Assembly: GCA_034408745.1 (NCBI GenBank)
Contig: JAWXCM010000194.1
Coordinates: 1 to 5,498 of the forward strand
Direction: 5' to 3'
DNA from: JAWXCM01 sp034408745
GTDB lineage: Bacteria > Acidobacteriota > Terriglobia > Bryobacterales > Bryobacteraceae
DNA: 5,498 nt
Shown here: piece by piece, positions 1-5,498 of the stretch
How the letters are laid out: each line of letters opens with the position of its first letter
Position numbering within the stretch: the first letter of the stretch is position 1
Notes under the pieces: model-generated
The model's input: the letters and a program-made list of their open reading frames with translations, nothing else
Database searches by the model: none
Told to the model about the DNA's origin: nothing
Made by a program: the position numbers and the translations under genes

Positions 1-1174
1 GTACCGAAATGCTCGACGCCAGTGATGGAGTGAGGCTGGCGGTCAGCAGCGTCGTGAATGCGGATGTTGTACTCAGCGTCTGGTCGATACGGTTCGTAGT
101 TCCGATTCCGTAGGAGAAAGTGAGGCTGGTCGGGTTGGCCGACAAAGCGCCCGAAGCCGTGCCAGGGGTGATCGTGATCGGGATGGTTACCGGGTTCAGA
201 CCGGTACCGGCGTTGACGGGGCTCAGCGTAATCGAACCAGAGGTTCCGTTCGGAAACGCCTGAATGTTCGACAGGCCGATGATGAACGTTCCGTTGGAAG
301 AAATCAGCGAGGGTACCGTGATCCAGTTGCCCAGATTGGCTGAGGGGCTCGCGATGAGGGATGTCGTAACCGGCGACGTCAGGGTGACGTTTTGTGTGAG
401 CAATATCGAGTTGAAAGAAATAGACGACGGCGACGCGAGGATGTTCGACGTCGATGCGCCGAAAGGTGAAATCGTGATCGGGATGGTCAGCGTCGGAAGT
501 CCGCTCGAGGTCGAGGTGGGAGTCAGCGTGAGCGTTCCGGAGGTGGCCGTCGTTGTCGGCGCGAACTGCGGATTCAGGTAGAGCGTAAATGTGGACTGGC
601 TCGATACCGGATTCGGCGTCACGTACATGTACTGCGACAGCGGGAAGGAGAGCGTGGGGGTGAGCGAGCCGAAATACACCGAACTCAGAGTGACGGCGAA
701 CTGCACCTGCCCGACTGTGTTGGGCGTGTAAGTCATCGACACCGAACTGGGTGAGGCATTCAGCGCACTGGTGCCGCCGGTGACACCGCCGGGGTACAGG
801 TTGATCGGAATGACAAGGCTCGACAGCCCGGCTGTGCCGGACGTAACCCGGAGTTCGCCAGACCGTTGGGTCGTCGCCTGGCTGGGGTTGGTCAGTCGCA
901 CGGTCAGGACGGTCGGGCTGGTGCTGACGAACGCAGTGTTCGGCGACACCGCGACCAAACCCGCGAGGTTGTCTGACACGCTGATGTTGACGAAGCCGGT
1001 CACCTGTGAGGTGATGTTGGTCGTCAGGTCAATTGGTAGCGTCTGGTTCGTAGCATACGAGAAGTTCAGCGGTGAAGAGGACGCAGTCATGCTGAATTGC
1101 GCCATCAGCATGCCAGATGAGGCGAATACAGCAAAAGCTGCTGCCGCGATTCGAGTGACAACCGGACAGATCAC
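1..1174 (-). CDS. Secreted Ser/Thr-rich protein with BACON-like (Ig-type) repeats, partial at the C-terminus
   Basis: The minus strand is open from a GTG at 1174-1172 to the left edge (391 codons, no stop). The start is set by a consensus SD, AGGAGG (1186-1181), 6 nt upstream. Residues 1-25 look like a Sec signal peptide: R8, a hydrophobic Ala-rich core at 9-20, and a likely cut after MLMA (22-25). The mature part has no Cys and is rich in Ser, Thr, Asn and Pro. At least three units of about 100 residues follow (about 33-127, 138-236, 245-337), and a fourth starts near 344. Each opens with an S/N-P-x-S-(L/V/I)-(S/T)-F/M motif and ends in I-P-I-(T/N) (residues 122, 231, 331). Unit 3 contains W284-I-T-V and a later G-S-I-T-L, which resembles BACON domains. 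Such beta-sandwich repeats are usually extracellular adhesion or carbohydrate-binding modules. The specific function is unknown and any C-terminal domain lies outside the window. Confidence 0.85.
   Translation of the reverse strand, partial: MICPVVTRIAAAAFAVFASSGMLMAQFSMTASSSPLNFSYATNQTLPIDLTTNITSQVTGFVNISVSDNLAGLVAVSPNTAFVSTSPTVLTVRLTNPSQATTQRSGELRVTSGTAGLSSLVIPINLYPGGVTGGTSALNASPSSVSMTYTPNTVGQVQFAVTLSSVYFGSLTPTLSFPLSQYMYVTPNPVSSQSTFTLYLNPQFAPTTTATSGTLTLTPTSTSSGLPTLTIPITISPFGASTSNILASPSSISFNSILLTQNVTLTSPVTTSLIASPSANLGNWITVPSLISSNGTFIIGLSNIQAFPNGTSGSITLSPVNAGTGLNPVTIPITITPGTASGALSANPTSLTFSYGIGTTNRIDQTLSTTSAFTTLLTASLTPSLASSISV
171..187. repeat. 17-bp direct repeat, copy 1
   Basis: This segment is identical to 471-487, exactly 300 bp away. 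It lies in the same frame and encodes the (T)IPITI strand that closes repeat units 2 and 3 of the secreted protein, so it reflects internal protein duplication. Confidence 0.7.
471..487. repeat. 17-bp direct repeat, copy 2
   Basis: This is the second copy of the segment at 171-187. The 300-bp spacing equals one 100-residue protein repeat. Confidence 0.7.
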
Positions 1175-1178
1175 AAAA

Positions 1179-1203
1179 GACCTCCTCAGGTCGGGTCTAC
1201 CCG
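1179..1203 (-). promoter_or_regulatory. Two adjacent small hairpins over the ribosome-binding site
   Basis: On the minus strand, CGGGT/ACCCG (1203-1192) forms one short inverted repeat. GACCT-GAGG-AGGTC (1192-1179) forms a second, with the SD spread over its loop and 3' arm. The two share base 1192. If formed in the mRNA, the second hairpin would partly mask the SD. The stems are only 4-5 bp, so a regulatory role is inference. Confidence 0.35.
1181..1186 (-). promoter_or_regulatory. Shine-Dalgarno of the repeat-protein gene
   Basis: The minus strand reads AGGAGG here, a full anti-SD match 6 nt before the GTG at 1174. It decides this start over the in-frame ATGs at codons 22 and 24, which would remove most of the signal peptide. 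Confidence 0.8.
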
Positions 1204-1248
1204 GCCCAAATCCGAATGGCCAGGCAACGCTCAGAAACAAGAGCCAGT

Positions 1249-1267
1249 GAGTATTTGGAAAATACTC
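1249..1267. promoter_or_regulatory. 19-bp perfect inverted repeat, candidate operator or 5' UTR hairpin
   Basis: GAGTATTT and AAATACTC are exact 8-bp arms around a 3-nt spacer (GGA). CAG (1245-1247) and CTG (1268-1270) extend the symmetry with one bulged base. The element lies between two divergent genes and about 11 bp from a -10-like sequence, a usual place for a repressor site. It is not followed by a T-run in either direction, so it is not a standard terminator. Confidence 0.4.
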
Positions 1268-1278
1268 CTGTCGTTAGG

Positions 1279-1287
1279 TTTATAACA
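1279..1287 (-). promoter_or_regulatory. Candidate extended -10 promoter element for the repeat-protein gene
   Basis: The minus strand reads TG-T-TATAAA, close to the extended -10 consensus TGnTATAAT. No good -35 hexamer sits 16-18 nt upstream, which extended -10 promoters can tolerate. Transcription would start near 1272, giving a leader of about 100 nt that includes the palindrome at 1249-1267. The complement (TATAAC, 1281-1286) could instead serve the plus-strand gene, but its best -35 (TTGGAA, 1255-1260) is 20 nt away, which is too far. Confidence 0.3.
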
Positions 1288-1406
1288 TGACTGAGGCCTT
1301 CCTGACTAATCCCGCTATTTGTGAAACGCGCAGGTAGAATTTTCCTCCGCACCGACCGCAAATCAACCACTTAGCACATGGCTACCAGCATGCACGGAAC
1401 TCTCCG

Positions 1407-2567
1407 ATGTCACAGACGGAGACCGTTGATTCCCCCACGCTGCAGTCCGTAGAGGAGCCCCTGCAGCGCCTGCTTTCCTGGGAGCCCACCACGCTTCCTG
1501 TCATTTCGCTCTACCTGAACACCCAGGCCGACGCCCGGGGCCGCGACCAGTACGAAGGGTTCCTTCGTAAGGAGCTCGCGACCCGCGTCAAGACATGGGA
1601 AACCGGCACTGAGGAGCGCAAGAGCCTCGACGCCGACATAGAGCGCATTCATGCATGGCTCGAGAACGAGCTTGCGCCATCAGCCAACGGCGTAGCTCTG
1701 TTTGCCTGCTCGGGCGCAGGGCTGTGGGAGGCTGTGCAGCTCAACGTCCCGCTCGACGGCCATCGCCTCTACATCTACAATCAGCCGCATCTTTATCACC
1801 TCACGCGTCTCGACGACGAGTATCCGAGGTATGCGGCCTTGCTGACCGATGCGAACTCGGCGCGCATCTTTGTCTTCGGCCTCGGCCAGACCATCGACAC
1901 GGAGCAGGTGAAGGGTAAGAAGGTGCATCGCGTGAAAGTGGGTGGCTGGTCTCAGGCGCGATACCAGCGCCGTGTGGAAAACGCGCATCAAAGCCATGCG
2001 AAAGAGGTCGTCGAGGTACTGGACCGGCTGGTGCGCGAGGAAGGCATAAAGCACATCCTGCTCACCGGCGAGCCGCAGATGATGACCGTGCTGCAGGGTG
2101 AGATGCCGAAGCACCTGGCCGACAAGGTTGTGGATGTACTGCGGCTCGACCTGAAGTCTTCCGACCAGGAAGTGTTCGAGACCACCCTGCAGCGCATGCG
2201 TGAGGAAGACGCGCGGTCGGACGCCGACAAAGTGGAGCGCATGATGGTGCAGTACCGTGCTCGAGGCCTCGCCTGCGTCGGCCCGGAGGATACGTTAGCG
2301 GCGCTGGCGAACGGCCAGGTGGACGAAGTGCTGATCAGCGCGAATCTGGAGCAGGAGCATGCCGAACCGGAATCGGTGGAAGCGGTGCTCGCCCCGGAGA
2401 TCCCCGATTCCGAAGGTGGCACCGAAAGCGACGAACCGCGGCAGGTGCTCCTGGCCGATCTCCTGGTCACCCGTGCCGGGCAGACCGACGCGCACGTCAC
2501 CTTCATCGAAGACCCCGAGTTGCTGTCCGAGGTCGGTGGCGTCGGCGCGTTCCTGCGCTGGCGCTGA
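1407..2567 (+). CDS. Bacterial eRF1-like (baeRF / Vms1-like release factor type) protein
   Basis: This 386-residue protein is laid out like the bacterial archaeo-eukaryotic release-factor families, including VLRF1. These are relatives of eRF1 and Vms1/ANKZF1 that act, or are predicted to act, on peptidyl-tRNA in stalled ribosomes. The N-terminal domain (about 20-135) includes the strand PVISLYLNT. The central domain begins near Y139 (PRYAALLTDAN) and carries G179-G180-W181-S182-Q183 followed by ARYQRR, which corresponds to the catalytic GGQ loop. It continues with HILLTGE (216-222). The third domain runs from G287 (GLACVGPEDTL) to the C-terminal GGVGAFLRWR (377-386), with an acidic insertion at about 315-345. 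The start at 1407 is the only ATG/GTG/TTG after the in-frame stop at 1335; the SD is weak (GGAA, 1396-1399). The protein looks cytoplasmic, with no signal peptide or membrane segment. The fold family is well supported, but the exact baeRF subfamily and substrate are not settled. Confidence 0.85.
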   Translation: MSQTETVDSPTLQSVEEPLQRLLSWEPTTLPVISLYLNTQADARGRDQYEGFLRKELATRVKTWETGTEERKSLDADIERIHAWLENELAPSANGVALFACSGAGLWEAVQLNVPLDGHRLYIYNQPHLYHLTRLDDEYPRYAALLTDANSARIFVFGLGQTIDTEQVKGKKVHRVKVGGWSQARYQRRVENAHQSHAKEVVEVLDRLVREEGIKHILLTGEPQMMTVLQGEMPKHLADKVVDVLRLDLKSSDQEVFETTLQRMREEDARSDADKVERMMVQYRARGLACVGPEDTLAALANGQVDEVLISANLEQEHAEPESVEAVLAPEIPDSEGGTESDEPRQVLLADLLVTRAGQTDAHVTFIEDPELLSEVGGVGAFLRWR

Positions 2568-2589
2568 GGATTGCGATATACCTGTATCG
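2566..2589 (+). promoter_or_regulatory. SD overlapping the upstream stop, plus a spacer hairpin before the TIM-barrel start
   Basis: GAGGA (2566-2570) overlaps the TGA stop of the upstream gene but is 19 nt from the ATG at 2590, too far for normal use. The spacer holds an inverted repeat, CGATA (2574-2578) and TATCG (2585-2589), extendable by a U-G pair to a 6-bp stem with a 4-nt loop. Folding would bring the SD close to the start. This suggests translational coupling between the two genes but is inference. Confidence 0.35.
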
Positions 2590-3444
2590 ATGACCAATCT
2601 GAACCGGCGCCAGTTCCTGGCCGCAACCGCCGCCGCCGCGAGTGTGATCCCCGTGTCCGCCAGGACGCTCAAGACGGTGGGAGTGCAGCTCTACACTGTT
2701 CGCAGCGTGATCGGGGACAAGACTACCGAGACCATCCAGGCGCTGGAGAAGATCGGCTTTCGCGAGGCCGAGTGTGTGGCCGCGAACCTCGACAAGGTCT
2801 GGGCGGCGCTGAAGCAGACGAAAATCCAGCCCGTCAGCCTGCACCTCGACACACAGTTGTTCACGCGCAATCAGGATAAACTTCCCGCCGCTCTGGACGA
2901 CGCGAAGAAAAAAGGCTTCAAGTTCGCCGTGTGCCCCTACATCGCGCCGCAGGACCGGGGCGGGGAAGACGTCATCAAGAAGCTCGGCGACACGCTGAAC
3001 AAGGCGGGTGAGATCTGCAAAAAGTCAGGTCTGCAACTGGCGTATCACAACCACGCGTTTGAGTTCGAGCCGGTGCCGGGCAAAGGCACGTTGCTCGACG
3101 TCCTGATGAACACGGCGGATCCGAAGCTGGTCTCCCTGGAGCTCGACATCATGTGGAGCCAGGTGGGTGGCGTCAACCCGGTGGCGGTGCTGAAAAAGTA
3201 CGGCAAGCGGGTGACACTGATGCACATCAAGAATGTGTCAAAGGCCGTTGTGTCGCCGCAGTACAACGAGAAGGTCCCCCGCGAAGCGTTTCAGGACGTG
3301 GGTTCGGGAGTAATCGACATCAAGTCGGTACTGGTGGCGGCCTCGAATGTGCAGCACTTCTTCGTCGAGCAGGACCAGACGCCCGGGAATCCGGTGGAGT
3401 CGCTGCAGAAGAGCTTCGATTATCTGCAGAAGCTGAACTACTGA
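2590..3444 (+). CDS. Tat-exported sugar phosphate isomerase/epimerase-like TIM-barrel protein
   Basis: This 284-residue protein belongs to the xylose isomerase-like TIM-barrel superfamily (AP endonuclease 2 / IolE-like). The N-terminus N5-R6-R7-Q8-F9-L10, an Ala-rich core and VSA (22-24) before R25 form a Tat signal, so it should fold in the cytoplasm and be exported. The barrel starts at VGVQLYTVR. Likely active-site and metal-site residues are H85, H153-N-H155 with E158, E184/D186, H212 (MHIKN) and E260 (FVEQD). These sit on successive strands as expected for a divalent-metal isomerase, epimerase or lyase. An in-frame extension back to ATG 2359 was rejected because it lies inside the upstream gene and would bury the Tat motif. 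The 22-bp gap to the baeRF gene suggests co-transcription. The substrate cannot be read from sequence; some members of this family isomerise or hydrolyse keto-sugars. The family call is firm and the reaction is not. Confidence 0.88.
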   Translation: MTNLNRRQFLAATAAAASVIPVSARTLKTVGVQLYTVRSVIGDKTTETIQALEKIGFREAECVAANLDKVWAALKQTKIQPVSLHLDTQLFTRNQDKLPAALDDAKKKGFKFAVCPYIAPQDRGGEDVIKKLGDTLNKAGEICKKSGLQLAYHNHAFEFEPVPGKGTLLDVLMNTADPKLVSLELDIMWSQVGGVNPVAVLKKYGKRVTLMHIKNVSKAVVSPQYNEKVPREAFQDVGSGVIDIKSVLVAASNVQHFFVEQDQTPGNPVESLQKSFDYLQKLNY

Positions 3445-3589
3445 TCACGAACGTCACCATCGACTGAAAACAAACAGCTTCGACTTTCCTCAGCAGTGCT
3501 GCGTCTGAGAAGGCGTTCACGCGTTCACGCGAAACAAAATCCGGCATTTGTGTTTCGGACGTTTACAATGAAAGTTACGGAGGCCTGCC
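3445..3589. other. Intergenic region before the tol cluster
   Basis: This 145-bp gap separates the TIM-barrel gene from tolQ and probably holds the tol promoter. A TACAAT hexamer (3564-3569) resembles a -10 box but has no matching -35 at 16-18 nt. A short inverted repeat, CTCAG (3489-3493) and CTGAG (3505-3509), lacks a following T-run, so no intrinsic terminator can be claimed. It also contains two direct copies of GCGTTCAC (3513-3528). I see no small gene in it. Confidence 0.5.
3513..3531. repeat. Short tandem repeat, GCGTTCAC x2 plus GCG
   Basis: Two exact 8-bp copies (3513-3520 and 3521-3528) are followed by a third partial GCG. It could be a paired protein-binding site upstream of tolQ or a chance duplication. 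Confidence 0.5.
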
Positions 3590-3592
3590 CTG
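3579..3592 (+). promoter_or_regulatory. SD that points to a CTG start for tolQ
   Basis: GGAGG (3579-3583) is a strong SD. Six nt after it lies an in-frame CTG (3590-3592). No ATG, GTG or TTG occurs in frame between the stop at 3569-3571 and TTG 3608, and TTG 3608 has no SD at a proper distance. The out-of-frame ATG at 3568 precedes the SD and cannot be its start. Confidence 0.55.
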
Positions 3593-4267
3593 TTCACTGC
3601 TCTGCTTTTGCTCCAGGTCAGCATTTGGGAATCGGTTCAAACCGCCGGACCCCTGTCGTGGGTCGTTCTCGGGATCCTGCTGTTGCTGTCGTTGTTCTCC
3701 TGGACCATTGTGTTCGGCAAATGGAGCCGTTTCCGCGCGGCTCGTGGCGCCAGCAGTCAGTTCCTGCGCGCGTTCCGCAAAGCCGGCAGCCTGCAGCCCG
3801 TTGCACTCGCTATGGAGCAGTTCCGGGCGTCGCCGCTGGTTACGGTGTTCGACTTCGGATACGCCGAAGTGGAGCGCCAGGTAAAGGCGCGCGGCACGGT
3901 CACCAACAAGGTCGCCCTCGAGCGCACTCTGCAGCTTGGAATCAGTGAGGAAGTGGCGCGCATGGAGCGCGACATGAACTGGCTGGCGACCACCGCCACT
4001 GTCTCTCCCTTCATCGGTCTGTTCGGCACCGTGTTCGGCATCATCCGGGCATTCAGCGCCATCGGCGCGGCTGGCAGCTCGAGCCTTCGAGCCGTCGCGC
4101 CCGGCATCTCCGAGGCGCTGATCGCCACAGCGTTCGGCCTGGCCGCTGCGATTCCGGCCGCTGTCGCCTACAACTATTTCAGCCACAGTATCAAGGAATT
4201 CGGAGCGCGAATGGAAGATTTCGCGCTGGAATTTCTCAACGCGGCCGAACGTAATTTCGAGGAATAG
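3590..4267 (+). CDS. tolQ: TolQ/ExbB/MotA-family proton channel subunit
   Basis: From CTG 3590 the protein has 225 residues, close to typical TolQ (about 230); from the alternative TTG 3608 it has 219. It has the family's three membrane segments: about 22-42 (LSWVVLGILL), 131-152 and 176-196. A long cytoplasmic domain of about 88 residues lies between the first two. The signature of segment 2, S139-P-F-I-G-L-F-G146-T147-V, and of segment 3, A-L-I-A-T180-A-F-G-L, are both present. These helices line the proton path with TolR. TolQ and TolR use the proton motive force to drive TolA, which supports outer-membrane constriction and lipid homeostasis. tolR follows after 7 bp in one operon. ExbB of a TonB system is the alternative; length and the TolA-like third gene favour TolQ. 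Confidence 0.92.
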   Translation: MFTALLLLQVSIWESVQTAGPLSWVVLGILLLLSLFSWTIVFGKWSRFRAARGASSQFLRAFRKAGSLQPVALAMEQFRASPLVTVFDFGYAEVERQVKARGTVTNKVALERTLQLGISEEVARMERDMNWLATTATVSPFIGLFGTVFGIIRAFSAIGAAGSSSLRAVAPGISEALIATAFGLAAAIPAAVAYNYFSHSIKEFGARMEDFALEFLNAAERNFEE

Positions 4268-4274
4268 CGGCAAA

Positions 4275-4736
<462 letters not shown>

Positions 4737-4743
4737 AGATTCC

Positions 4744-5498
4744 ATGCCCGGGCACGCAGATATCCTCGATGAACGCGACTCCCTGAAAGGGCCGTTCCTG
4801 CGTGCTGCCGCGCTGCATCTCGGGATCGTGGCGATTGTCGCGGGCTGGTCGTACTTTCACCTCGGCGGGCGCGTGGAGAAGTGGGGCGACCCCAAATCGC
4901 TGGGCGGCGGCGCTGTAAGCATCACGCCGGTGAGCATCGCGATGCCGGCAAAAGAGGGCCGCGTCAATCGCGTCGCCAACGACACCGAATCGCAGGTGCC
5001 GGCGCCTCCAAAACCCGAGCCGAAAAAAGTGGTGAAGCTCCCCGAGCCCGATGCCATCGCCATCGGGAAGAAGAAGCAGAAGGATCTGAAGAAGAAGCCG
5101 CAGCCCGAGCCTGTGACGCCGCAGAAGTACACCAGTGTGCCGGCGCCGAAAGAGAATCAGGTCTACAGCCGTACCGGGCAGGCTCTGAACTCGCCGATAT
5201 TCGCCCAGGCTCCCGGTGGCGGCGGTGTGGGTTCAGGGTCCACCAGCCCGTTCGGGGCGCGCTTCGGCTGGTATGAGCAGCTTCTGCGGGAGCGCGTTGC
5301 TTCCAACTGGCGCTCCCAGGAACTGGATGGCCGCATCCGCAACCGCGTGTCCGTGATGTTTGAGATTCGCCGCGACGGCAGCATCGGCAACGTACGAATC
5401 TCGCAGTCGAGCGGCAATTTTACGCTGGATCAATCCGCCCAGCGTGCGATTATTCAGTCCAACCCGCTACCCGCGCTCCCCCGGGAATTCGAGCGCGA
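4744..5498 (+). CDS. tolA: TolA/TonB-like energy-transducing protein, partial at the C-terminus
   Basis: The reading frame is open from ATG 4744 to the right edge (251 codons, no stop), 7 bp after tolR. A cytoplasmic N-terminus (1-17) precedes one membrane helix (about 18-38) containing H25. This matches the His of the SxxxH motif through which TonB and TolA contact their channel, but the Ser position is Ala21. A Pro/Lys/Glu-rich periplasmic linker follows (about 80-140, with runs such as KPEPKK and KKKPQPEP), then a Gly-rich stretch (about 158-168). From about W176 (WYEQLLRERVASNW) a TonB/TolA C-terminal domain begins, with VSVMFEIRRDGSIG, ISQSSG and the helix DQSAQRAI. Most of that domain is present; perhaps the last 15-25 residues are missing. 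The domain type with WY..LL..RV..NW is the TolA-like form. TonB cannot be excluded without downstream genes. Confidence 0.85.
   Translation, partial: MPGHADILDERDSLKGPFLRAAALHLGIVAIVAGWSYFHLGGRVEKWGDPKSLGGGAVSITPVSIAMPAKEGRVNRVANDTESQVPAPPKPEPKKVVKLPEPDAIAIGKKKQKDLKKKPQPEPVTPQKYTSVPAPKENQVYSRTGQALNSPIFAQAPGGGGVGSGSTSPFGARFGWYEQLLRERVASNWRSQELDGRIRNRVSVMFEIRRDGSIGNVRISQSSGNFTLDQSAQRAIIQSNPLPALPREFER

Noticed and set aside
771..1250. 159-codon plus-strand frame
   Set aside because: It is antisense to the secreted repeat protein, which has the signal peptide, SD and repeats that this frame lacks.
1335..1340. TAGAAT as the -10 box of the eRF1-like gene
   Set aside because: No acceptable -35 hexamer at 16-18 nt and no extended -10 TG, so it cannot be supported.
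1378..1452. 24-codon ORF overlapping the start of the eRF1-like gene, possible leader peptide
   Set aside because: No SD and no amino-acid bias suggesting attenuation; it overlaps the gene out of frame and is likely chance.
2359..2589. N-terminal extension of the TIM-barrel gene to ATG 2359
   Set aside because: It overlaps the end of the eRF1-like gene by about 200 bp, encodes Arg/Pro/Ser-rich sequence, and would put the Tat motif internally.
1988..2626. 212-codon minus-strand frame rich in Ser and Arg
   Set aside because: It lies antisense to the eRF1-like gene; the Ser/Arg/Thr-rich composition is typical of a shadow frame.
3489..3509. CTCAG/CTGAG stem-loop as a terminator after the TIM-barrel gene
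   Set aside because: The stem is only 5 bp with an 11-nt loop, and no T-run follows.
3568..3948. Plus-strand frame from ATG 3568 overlapping tolQ
   Set aside because: It runs in a different frame from the TolQ motifs and starts before the SD; its translation shows no conserved features.

Overview
The window looks like a piece of a GC-rich Gram-negative chromosome. Several features together suggest an Acidobacteriota member of the Solibacter/Bryobacter type: a secreted protein built from Ser/Thr-rich BACON-like repeats, a Tat-exported sugar-isomerase-like TIM barrel, a bacterial eRF1-like protein, and a TolQ-TolR-TolA proton-driven envelope system. This placement is inferred from gene content and codon style; no marker gene is present.

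Layout. Positions 1-1174 (minus strand) hold the first 391 codons of a secreted beta-sandwich repeat protein, which runs off the left edge. Positions 1175-1406 are a divergent intergenic region with a strong Shine-Dalgarno (SD) for the minus gene, two small hairpins next to it, a 19-bp palindrome and an extended -10-like element. Positions 1407-2567 (plus) encode a 386-residue bacterial archaeo-eukaryotic release-factor-like (baeRF/VLRF1-type) protein with a GGWSQ loop. It is followed after 22 bp by a Tat-signal TIM-barrel protein (2590-3444). A 145-bp gap then leads to the tol cluster: tolQ (3590-4267, apparently with a rare CTG start), tolR (4275-4736) and a tolA/tonB-like gene (4744 to the right edge, cut near its end). 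The tol genes are separated by 7 bp each.

How the genes work together. TolQ and TolR should form the inner-membrane proton channel that energises the TolA-like periplasm-spanning arm, which normally acts on TolB-Pal and outer-membrane integrity; tolB and pal may lie beyond the right edge. The baeRF and TIM-barrel genes are probably co-transcribed, but no shared pathway is evident. The left-hand gene is divergent and independent.

I found no tRNA, rRNA, CRISPR array, transposase or attachment site. The window is mostly ordinary housekeeping and envelope sequence. The most interesting points are the release-factor-like protein, the likely CTG start of tolQ, and small RNA structures around three translation starts. 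I see no clear evidence for an undescribed multi-gene system.
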